Below, one piece after another: positions 54,269 through 62,393 of a stretch of 64,000 bases of DNA. The notes under the pieces were generated by a model. That model was not told the DNA's origin. It saw nothing but the letters and a program-made list of their open reading frames with translations, and made no database searches. A program made the position numbers and the translations under genes. How positions within the stretch are numbered: position 1 is the first letter of the stretch; each line of letters starts with the position of its first letter. Location of the stretch: NCBI GenBank assembly GCA_964035575.1, contig OZ037920.1:124001-188000 (forward strand). The letters are read 5' to 3'. This stretch comes from Rhynchopus sp. YZ270_cl-10 (lineage: Eukaryota > Euglenozoa > Diplonemea > Diplonemida > Diplonemidae).

Positions 54269-55403
54269 TGTCGACAATCGCCGATCAATCCCACCAGGTG
54301 GGAGAATTCGGGTCTGTATTCAAAGTTGGCCAAAGCCTTTGTACTACGGAAGGTATAGACGTCGTTCGTCCTGAACCCTTAAGAGCAACTTTTAGGATGA
54401 AAACAACCTTCAAAGGGGTAGTCCGCAACAAGGTGTTGTACACCAATGCACGGCTACATGCTTTGTGTCGACAATCGTTGAAAATGCAAACTCACCGTAC
54501 ATCGGATGCAGGACGGTCAGGCACTGAAATAAATGAGTGACTACTCTGATTGCTACATTTTCTGGAACAGTCAGTGAACCTAAGCCATACATGTTTACTG
54601 TCACCTTCAAAAAATGCTATTGAATTTGAATTGAGCGAATCGAATTAGAATAACGCACGTCCACACACCGTCAAGACCGACACCACCTTGCCGTGTATTA
54701 TGCTAGGTGGTTCGTCATATAGCTCTTCATGTGGTGTGGTATACAGCCTGGTCCGACCCTGACCAAGCCACCGTACGTGTATGTGCCCTCACCCCTCCCC
54801 ACCCCTGAAACACTGAACCAAAACTGACTAGAGCACTGAACCAAAAAAACAAAACAAACCGTAAACGACAAACACCTAGTGAACCAAAAACACCTAGGGA
54901 TGGTCTGGCAGACCTGAAAAAGGGTGGAAAGAAGAGAACGTTAAAGGTGACACCGCACGAGCTCTGAGTGCAAATGCGTCTATCACATGAAGGGAAAGGT
55001 GGTCCGACGACCATCCTATAATATATGTCCCAATGAAAACGGGAGCTGCCAGCAGAGTTGCTGAAGGTATTTGCTTATTTTGCAGTTATTACTGTGGACA
55101 CCTCTGTGGGCAACAACCAAGAAGAACATACTAAGAAGCTGAGACGTACCCACACCGTCATATGAACGGGGGGGACACCGTCGCCAGCATCCTTCCAGAT
55201 GAAACGTTGGCTTATAATACTGCTCTCACCTCCACACACATGATATCACCAGGACACGACGAGCAGGGGAGTGGGAGAGTGGGGGAGTGGGGGGGGAAAC
55301 AACAGGGTGTACGAAAAGACAAAACTTAAACAGACAAAATCTTGAAAAATGATTGACCCTCAACCCCTCCCTACCCCCCCAAACCACCTGAACCACAACC
55401 CCC
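54269..55403. other. Spacer between the 55404 gene and KH copy B
   Basis: No gene supported. A degenerate stem-loop at 54571 only. Confidence 0.6.
54571..54608 (-). repeat. Stem-loop element H21 (degenerate)
   Basis: Outer arm GGTGACAG and AACCTAAGCC inner segment recognisable; the loop is replaced by an ATGTAT-like sequence. Confidence 0.5.
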
Positions 55404-56654
55404 TTAGGTCAACACAATGCTGCCCGCCTCCGTGGACGAGGGAACGTCTCCTGGCTGCTCTTTGAGGGGGTGGAACGAGGCAGTCTGGCTGAAGGATGGA
55501 TCAGATGAATCGTCATCGTGGAGTTCCTTGCCTTTCGCTTTGTGGTTGGAACGCACTGAAGCGAGACCACCGAGGCAGACACCACACACAAGCATGGACC
55601 CGCAGATTATCAGCAGAATGTGCAGGTTTTCTACCATCGCAACATCTGCATCAGGTATCGGTGTTGCCGGAGCTGGCGTCGTTGGAGGTGACGGCGTCTC
55701 TGGTGCCGGTGGAACCTTGGTATTAGGCACCCTAGTTTTCGGTACGGTTGTATCCGGTGCCTTTGTGCTCGGTGCATCTGTCATCGCAAACACTTTCCAC
55801 AACAAAACGTTCCCTGCTCCTCCACTTGCCACCGCAGTCCCCTCTGCGGCAAGCGAGGTGACCGCCCCTCCGTGCCCTGTCAACTGCATCACCGGAGCAG
55901 CAAAACCCGTCTGGAACACCTTCATCACATCGCCCTGAGACGCTACGACCAACCCATCAGCTACGGCGATGCCATCAAAGACGCCTGCATACACATCAGC
56001 AGAGCCCCCACCTCTGTACACCGTTACCTCTGCGGGGGTACGCACGGCTAGGTCAGTTTCGCTCACGAAACGCGCGCCACGTGGTAGCGCGGACGCGATA
56101 ACGGAAGCCTTAACAAACATACTACCCAACGTGGGCCTTTCAAAAATCTGCACATCATCAGCAGTGCACAACGCAAGACGCAGACCCGACGGGGAAAATG
56201 CAGTGCATCTGAAATCCTTGAAGTCCTCGCGTTGCACAGTGAGGTCAGACACTTTGTAGATGAACGCAATGGTGCCAGCAATATACGTGAAGTCTTTTCC
56301 GTCATTTGAAACCGAAATTTCCGAGATTTCGCCCACCGAAGTGAACGGTGTGGCACTGCGGGTTGCAAGGTCGTACACCACACCACCACTTCCTGCAGAA
56401 GCGAACACAGCGACACCGCCTCCAACTGCAACCTTTTCCGGTAAAGGCACTGCTGTCAACGTTTCGATGGTACCATCAGCACTGCGTGTCTTCAAGCTGC
56501 CACCCTCAGTGAACAGCATAGAGCCCCCATTAAACCCTACCACCGAAACAACCCCAGCAGAGTTGAGCTGCAAATCAGCGACACACTGCGGGCCTGCAGC
56601 GACGCATTCATTTACAGCTACCGCGTAGAGCAGCGCAACAGGGAGGAATGCCAT
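55404..56654 (-). CDS. Type I membrane protein with extracellular propeller
   Basis: Unknown function; 416 aa, intronless, ATG at 56654. Signal peptide (MAFLPVALLYAVAVNECVAA), then about 270 residues of WD40-like beta-propeller sequence (FSPSGLRLALCTADDVQIFE, VTSLAAEGTAVASGGAGNVL). A Thr/Pro stalk with VPKTRVPNTKVP-type repeats is followed by one transmembrane helix (LHILLIICGSMLVCGVCLGG) and a cytoplasmic tail of about 55 residues rich in Ser, Asp and Glu. It is the second protein in the window that places a propeller outside the cell (compare 34914-37178), but the two are not close in sequence. Receptor or adhesion role is a guess. Confidence 0.85.
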   Translation of the reverse strand: MAFLPVALLYAVAVNECVAAGPQCVADLQLNSAGVVSVVGFNGGSMLFTEGGSLKTRSADGTIETLTAVPLPEKVAVGGGVAVFASAGSGGVVYDLATRSATPFTSVGEISEISVSNDGKDFTYIAGTIAFIYKVSDLTVQREDFKDFRCTAFSPSGLRLALCTADDVQIFERPTLGSMFVKASVIASALPRGARFVSETDLAVRTPAEVTVYRGGGSADVYAGVFDGIAVADGLVVASQGDVMKVFQTGFAAPVMQLTGHGGAVTSLAAEGTAVASGGAGNVLLWKVFAMTDAPSTKAPDTTVPKTRVPNTKVPPAPETPSPPTTPAPATPIPDADVAMVENLHILLIICGSMLVCGVCLGGLASVRSNHKAKGKELHDDDSSDPSFSQTASFHPLKEQPGDVPSSTEAGSIVLT

Positions 56655-56756
56655 ATGGGTTCCTTTTTATTATTATTATACCGTTCAATGCGTGTACTTT
56701 ATAGTTCCTGAGAGGTGTGGGGGGATGTTTTGGTGAACTTTGCAACGCTTTTAAAG

Positions 56757-56880
56757 TTGACTGCAAATACAACAACCCCTTCGAGACAGTGCACTTTGAA
56801 TATGACCAGGTGTACCAGGTGTACCAGAGGTGGGCCCCAAACCATGCAGTCCTCTACATCGCCATTCCATCCGGGAGTAA
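56757..56880 (-). repeat. Interspersed repeat family A, copy 4
   Basis: Copy with a duplicated CAGGTGTAC block, about 100 bp upstream of the 55404-56654 gene start. Confidence 0.75.
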
Positions 56881-57427
56881 GTGAGTCGGATTCTGGGAAG
56901 TAAACAGGACATTGTGTGTGAAGGCCACGTACAACAGGGGGGGAAACTAATGTGAAATCCATCCGTTTTGGTGTGTGTGTTTGTGTGTTTGACGTGGTGT
57001 GGATCCTCGATGATTCGGGGGGGAGTAGTTGCTGTGGTATTCAAGGTTAAATAGGGGATGGGTGGGGTGTTCGCGTTGTGTTATTTGTTGTTCAAAGAAT
57101 GGTTACACAAAGAAAGAAAGAGGGGGGAAAGTGGAGAACGCCTCAGATGCAGGCAGGATCTTGCAAAGGTGCGTGGCACCTCAAGGGAAGATCTTTTAAG
57201 AAAGGACGGGTTTTAAAAACAATGCAGGCCGCAAAAACCAAGTACGGAACAGCAAAGAGGTGGAAACAATTATACAAGGGGACGTGAAGAGATTGGGTGT
57301 GCTGCAAAACTTTGGCACATGCTTCATCACAAAGAGAAATCTCCAATATTTTGAAGCACAAAGTAACATCTGAAGTGCGCAACGTCTCTACGGACGTAGA
57401 CACTGGAAGAAAAGAAAGCAAGTTGAA

Positions 57428-57460
57428 AAGATGAAAATGCCTCGCGTGTATGCAGGTCTT
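57428..57460 (-). repeat. Stem-loop element H15 (degenerate)
   Basis: Core CACGCGAGGC with AAGATGAAAA on the plus strand. Adjacent to three further copies. Confidence 0.45.
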
Positions 57461-57495
57461 GAGAAAAAGAACAAAAACTTGAAGAAAGAAACCCT

Positions 57496-57531
57496 GCAAG
57501 ATGAATGTACCTCTCGTTCACACTTCATCTC
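57496..57531 (-). repeat. Stem-loop element H14 (covarying outer stem)
   Basis: Perfect outer stem AGATGAA / TTCATCT with loop ACGAGAG kept and inner stem bases changed. Confidence 0.7.
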
Positions 57532-57601
57532 AAAAGAGTGAAATGAAAAAAATTACAGTACTTTCAATTCAGGAGAACAAAAATCGTGAAAGCGAATAGT
57601 G

Positions 57602-57640
57602 GTGAGATGAACCTGAGTCTCTCGTGCTTGGCCCCCCTGA
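57602..57640 (-). repeat. Stem-loop element H16
   Basis: Copy about 130 nt downstream of the GIY-YIG array gene's stop. Confidence 0.7.
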
Positions 57641-57680
57641 AAAGTGTAAAATGGAAGTGCCGCACACATCGTGAGAACGT

Positions 57681-57717
57681 CGGTGATGAACCCAAACCTC
57701 TCGTGAGAGTCACCTTT
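57681..57717 (-). repeat. Stem-loop element H17
   Basis: Copy about 50 nt downstream of the GIY-YIG array gene's stop. Outer stem GGTGA / TCACC is perfect; CACGAGAG loop kept. Confidence 0.75.
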
Positions 57718-57769
57718 GGAAAAGAGGAGCTCTGCCACTCAAGCCAGACAAGCACATCAAGACAATAAC

Positions 57770-60700
57770 CTACGCAGAAGACGCAAGCATGTGGACACCA
57801 CTGCGCCGCATTGTCATGTTCAAGGGCGGGTCGAGGAGGTGGATGAAGTAACGCTCGCGTGGTGTCGCTGCTGCACGGAACTGCTTGAGTGTCATGCCCT
57901 CGCTCCCGACCACCTTCTCGAGCGGCACAACCCTGAAGGGGAGACCGTTCTGCAGGACGGCCATGTTCACACGGGTGAGGCGCTTGCCCTTCGCAAGCAG
58001 ACGCAGCGCAGAGGAGTAGTGTGACACCGCCCGCCGCACACCCGACCCCATCGTCTGCCCCACGTACAGCACCTCCCCCTTGCTGCACACAAGGGCGTAC
58101 AACACACCCACATCTGCAAGCCCAGGCTGCACCCCAGACACGTGCCCCGCCACAGCGCTGTGCTGTGTCCAGAACATGGCCACAGCTGCAGCGTTGCTCG
58201 CCAGCCACGCAACGGCGTTGTACCTGCCCTCGCTGCCAGCAGCCACCAGCGCACGCAGGCCTTCGTGCAGGTCGCGGGCCTCGTCCGCATCTGCGTTCAC
58301 ACCACGCAGCACACGCAGCGTGCGCCCCAGCACCAGCACACCCTTGCGCTTCAGCCTGTGGCGTGCTGCACGCAAGTTCTTTGTCACCCCAACAAATACA
58401 CGGCTCCCACCCTCGTCCACCACCTCCACTTCGGCATGTGTGTGTCCCGCAAGCAGCTGTGTCTCTTTGTTCCGCAGCCGCAGGCCCGCACGCACACCCT
58501 GCACAACAAGATCCGCACGCAGACGTCGCACCTCGCCCCTGCCCTTCAGGCGCACAGTCCGCTCCACCACCAGCGTGTGGTACGGCGGCAGCAGGCCACG
58601 CTTCCGCAGCTCGTACGCAGCGGCCTTCACATTCGACGTCACACCCACGTACACACGCTGCCCGGTCACGTTCAGGATGTAGTACACGGCGTGCAGCCCG
58701 TCTGCAAGCTCTTTGTTCACCAGCGCATGCTCCCTCCTCAGTGCCTCCGCTGCCGCCTTGTCAGGCACACGTACCCAGCGCAGCACACGCAGCGTCCTCC
58801 CCACAGGTTCCTTCAGTCTCACGGAAGACGTCCGTTTCCTCATGACAATGCCGACACGTTCACCCTCCTTGTTCAGCACTTCACACACTGCATGTGTGAA
58901 GCCCTGCTGCTTCATCTGTGCTTCTTCACAAGGAACCCTGCACACAAGGTCACATCCTGCAGCAAGACTCTCTTCGATCAACGACTTCTTCAGCAACATC
59001 ACTTCTGCCTTGCTGTGCAGTGTCACCCAACGCACAACTCTCACGGTGCAGTCATGTGGAAGGTGTGGATGGTGTTTTGTGTAGTGTTGGACAGTGTTGA
59101 CAGAAACATGCACACCCACCCACACACGTTCACTCTCCTTGTTCAGCACTTCATACACCACATGTGTGAAGCCCTGCTGCTTCATCTGTGTGTCTTCACA
59201 AGGAACCCTGCACACAAGGTCACATCCTGCAGCAAGACTCTCTTCGATCAACGACTTCCTCAGCAACATCAGTTCTGCCTTGCTGTGCAGTGTCACCCAA
59301 CGCACAACTCTCGCGGTGCAGTCATGCGGAAGGTGCGGATGGCGCTTCACGAATATTTTCAAAGCACTGACAGAAGCACGCACACCCACCCACACACGTT
59401 CACTCTCCTTGTTCAGCACTTCATACACCACATGTGTGAAGCCCTGCTGCTTCATCTGTGTGTCTTCAGAAGGAACCGTGTTCACAAGGTCACATCCTGC
59501 AGCAAGACTCTCTTCGATCAACGACTTCCTCAGCAACATCCGTTCTGCCTTGCTGTGCAGTGTCACCCAACGCACAACTCTCACGGTGCAGTCATGTGGA
59601 AGGTGTGGATGGTGCTTTGTGTAGTATTTGAAAGCACTGACAGAAGCACACACACCCACCCACACACGGTCACCCTCCTTGTTCAGCACTTCATACACTG
59701 CATGTGTGAAGCCCTGCTGCTTCATCTGTGCTTCTTCACAAGGAACCCTGCACACAAGGTCACATCCTGCAGCAAGACTCTCTTCGATCAACGACTTCTT
59801 CAGCAACATCAGTTCTGCCTTGCTGTGCAGTGTCACCCAACGCACAACTCTCACGGTGCAGTCATGTGGAAGGTGTGGATGGTGTTTTGTGTAGTATTTG
59901 AAAGCACTGACAGAAGCACACACACCCACCCACACACGTTCCCCCTCCTTGTTCAGCACTTCATACACTGCATGTGTGAAGCCCTGCTGCTTCATGAATA
60001 CTTCTTCACAAGGAACCATGTTCACAAGGTCACATCCTGCAGCAAGACTCTCTTCGATCAACGACTTCTTCAGCAACACTAGTTCTGCCTTGCTGTGCAG
60101 TGTCACCCAACGCACAACTCTCGCGGTGCAGTCACGTGGAAAGTGCGGATGGCGCTTCACGAATCTTTTGAAAGCACTCACAGAAGCGCGCACACCCACC
60201 CACACACGTTCCTCCTCCTTGTTCAGCACTTCACGCACTGCATGTGTGAAGCCCTGCTGCTTCATCTGTGTTTCTTCACAAGGAACCGTGTTCACAAGGT
60301 CACATCCTGCAGCAAGACTCTCTTCGATCAACGACTTCTTCAGCAACATCAGTTCTGCCCTGCTGTGCAGTGTCACCCAACGCACAACTCTCACGGTGCA
60401 GTCATGTGGAAGGTGTGGAAGGTGTTTTGCGTGGTGTTTGAAAGCACGGACAGAAGCATACACACCCACACACACACGTTCACTCTCCTTGTTCAGCACT
60501 TCACACACTGCATGTGTGAAGCCCTGCTGCTTCATCTGTGTGTCTTCAGAAGGAAACGTGTTCACAAGGTCACATCCTGCAGCAAGACTCTCTTTGATCA
60601 ACGACTTCCTCAGCAACATCAGTTCTGCCTTGCTGTGCAGTGTCACCCAACGCACAACTCTCACGGTGCAGTCATGTGGAAAGTGCGGATGGCGTTTTGT

Positions 60701-61342
60701 GTGGTGTTTGACAGTGTTGACAGAAGCACACACACCCACCCACACACGTTCACCCTCCTTCAGCACTTCATACACTACATGTGTGAAGCCCTGCTGCTTC
60801 ATCTGTGTGTCTTCAGAAGGAAACGTGTTCACAAGGTCACATCCTGCAGCAAGACTCTCTTCGATCAACGACTTCCTCAGCAACATCAGTTCTGCCTTGC
60901 TGTGCAGTGTCACCCAACGCACAACTCTCACGGTGCAGTCATGTGGAAGGTGTGGATGGTGTTTTGCGTAGTGTTTGAAAGCACTGACAGAAGCATACAC
61001 ACCCACACACACACGTTCACTCTCCTTGTTCAGCACTTCACACACTGCATGTGTGAAGCCCTGCTGCTTCATGAATACTTCTTCACAAGGAACCATGTTC
61101 ACAAGGTCACATCCTGCAGCAAGACTCTCTTCGATCAACGACTTCCTCAGCAACATCACTTCTGCCTTGCTGTGCAGTGCCACCCAACGCACAACTCTCG
61201 CGGTGCAGTCATGTGGAAAGTGCGGATGGCGCTTCACGAATCTTTTGAAAGCACTGACAGTAGCACGCACACCCACCCACACACGTTCACCCTCCTTGTT
61301 CAGCACTTCATACACTACATGTGTGAAGCCGTGCGTCGCCAT
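57770..61342 (-). CDS. Tandem-array GIY-YIG-like protein (about 13 modules)
   Basis: Intronless, 1190 aa from the ATG at 61342 (MATHGFTH); the frame is open to 61579, but the extra 79 codons do not resemble a module. Nine nearly identical modules of about 90 residues (270 bp, one of 267 bp) run from GFTH to MKQQ. Each has VYEVLNKEGERVWVGV, then basic residues with HPH, then KAELMLLRKSLIEESLAAG and CDLVN. That order fits the GIY-YIG fold: a GIY-like strand, a YIG-like strand, Arg/His, a Glu-bearing helix and a final LxN. A tenth module is truncated, two are diverged (QRVYVGVTSNV, SRVFVGVTKNL) and the last (about 1075-1175) is closest to canonical: GVLYALVCSKGEVLYVGQT, Arg and His, then RERYFIHLLDPPLN. 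The GIY Tyr is Cys or Arg in several modules. No reverse transcriptase or DNA-binding motif is attached. Function unknown. Confidence 0.85.
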   Translation of the reverse strand: MATHGFTHVVYEVLNKEGERVWVGVRATVSAFKRFVKRHPHFPHDCTARVVRWVALHSKAEVMLLRKSLIEESLAAGCDLVNMVPCEEVFMKQQGFTHAVCEVLNKESERVCVGVYASVSAFKHYAKHHPHLPHDCTVRVVRWVTLHSKAELMLLRKSLIEESLAAGCDLVNTFPSEDTQMKQQGFTHVVYEVLKEGERVWVGVCASVNTVKHHTKRHPHFPHDCTVRVVRWVTLHSKAELMLLRKSLIKESLAAGCDLVNTFPSEDTQMKQQGFTHAVCEVLNKESERVCVGVYASVRAFKHHAKHLPHLPHDCTVRVVRWVTLHSRAELMLLKKSLIEESLAAGCDLVNTVPCEETQMKQQGFTHAVREVLNKEEERVWVGVRASVSAFKRFVKRHPHFPRDCTARVVRWVTLHSKAELVLLKKSLIEESLAAGCDLVNMVPCEEVFMKQQGFTHAVYEVLNKEGERVWVGVCASVSAFKYYTKHHPHLPHDCTVRVVRWVTLHSKAELMLLKKSLIEESLAAGCDLVCRVPCEEAQMKQQGFTHAVYEVLNKEGDRVWVGVCASVSAFKYYTKHHPHLPHDCTVRVVRWVTLHSKAERMLLRKSLIEESLAAGCDLVNTVPSEDTQMKQQGFTHVVYEVLNKESERVWVGVRASVSALKIFVKRHPHLPHDCTARVVRWVTLHSKAELMLLRKSLIEESLAAGCDLVCRVPCEDTQMKQQGFTHVVYEVLNKESERVWVGVHVSVNTVQHYTKHHPHLPHDCTVRVVRWVTLHSKAEVMLLKKSLIEESLAAGCDLVCRVPCEEAQMKQQGFTHAVCEVLNKEGERVGIVMRKRTSSVRLKEPVGRTLRVLRWVRVPDKAAAEALRREHALVNKELADGLHAVYYILNVTGQRVYVGVTSNVKAAAYELRKRGLLPPYHTLVVERTVRLKGRGEVRRLRADLVVQGVRAGLRLRNKETQLLAGHTHAEVEVVDEGGSRVFVGVTKNLRAARHRLKRKGVLVLGRTLRVLRGVNADADEARDLHEGLRALVAAGSEGRYNAVAWLASNAAAVAMFWTQHSAVAGHVSGVQPGLADVGVLYALVCSKGEVLYVGQTMGSGVRRAVSHYSSALRLLAKGKRLTRVNMAVLQNGLPFRVVPLEKVVGSEGMTLKQFRAAATPRERYFIHLLDPPLNMTMRRSGVHMLASSA

Positions 61343-61590
61343 TTTAACCGACGTCAATACTTTGTCCGGCACCCGCTTCGCCAAGCACACGAGGCATACC
61401 CTGAGCATTTCCCTTTCGCTGTGTATCTCTGTTGGGTGCGCGCAGTTTCCAAACAACAAAAAAACAAACGCACATACGAACCGCAGCGGGCAGCACAACA
61501 TTTGTTGCTGTGAACAATTGAACGCAGCTGCCCACATTGCGCGTCTGTGGGGAGGCGCGACGTACAACACAGCAAACACATCACCACATG

Positions 61591-61628
61591 CATAGATGAA
61601 CCTGAGCCCCTCATACTACGCCACCTCA
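61591..61628 (-). repeat. Stem-loop element H18 (degenerate)
   Basis: Outer arms recognisable, loop changed. Just upstream of the GIY-YIG array gene. Confidence 0.5.
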
Positions 61629-62038
61629 CTACAGTGCACGGCAACACACTACTTATGGACGGTTGTGGTAATAGCTGACCTCATGTCGTGAAGAGAACAC
61701 CGAAATGTGTTGCAGCTCAGGAACAACCTGACAACGGAAGGTATGGCTGGAAGAGGGGAGAGAAAAAAAAAACCCCGCCCCCTTTTTTAATTTATTGACC
61801 TTGAATAACTGCATGGTATTGCTATGTGAGTTGTCACTGTGGTTTTGTTGGCAAATTGCCACCTTGCTGGGAGGGTTGGTATGCTCAATATTCGCCGTTT
61901 TTTTTTTTTGTTTTCTTTTTCTGTCACTTCTCATTTTTTTTTTTTATCAACCAAAAGCCATGAAGCGACAATCCTATGGACTGTTCTACTGTGTGCAGCG
62001 GGGCAAGAGAAGCGAATCGCCCAAAGAGAACCAAAAAG

Positions 62039-62082
62039 AAAAGTTTATAAGATGACCTAAGCCTCTCGTGCTTAGTCACCTG
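62039..62082 (-). repeat. Stem-loop element H19
   Basis: Consensus copy about 310 nt downstream of the WDR70 stop. Confidence 0.87.
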
Positions 62083-62393
62083 AGTCAACAGGTTGATGTG
62101 ACAATCCAAATTCTCAGACAAAAAAAAAAAAAAGTTTGTAAACTGCGGAAGACGCAAAACAAGAGCGAAAAAAGAGTTTTTTTTCTGCGAAGTGTGTGGT
62201 AAGGGGCAGACTGTCGAGATCCATGACCAGTGTATTTCAAAAGGCATCACCCATATGCCAATATATGCGCGACATCAGAAGAGAGAAACAACAGAAAAAA
62301 AAAAATGAAAAAAAACTCATCAGATGAAATGCTGCATGTTGTGCACGCACCTTTGCTTGAAAAAAGATCCCCCGTCCGCCCCCCGCCTCCCCC

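Noticed and set aside
58860-61340. CRISPR-like periodic array
   Set aside because: The 270-bp period is fully coding with no spacers, in a eukaryotic gene.
57770-61342. GIY-YIG protein as a Penelope-type retroelement or homing intron relic
   Set aside because: No reverse transcriptase, host-intron structure or terminal repeats accompany it; the module array is a single open frame.
58142-61595. Long plus-strand frames (up to 646 codons) across the GIY-YIG array
   Set aside because: They repeat with the same 270-bp period because the minus-strand repeat lacks stops in the antisense frames. Their sequence is His/Thr-rich without domain features, and the minus-strand protein has a coherent fold pattern.
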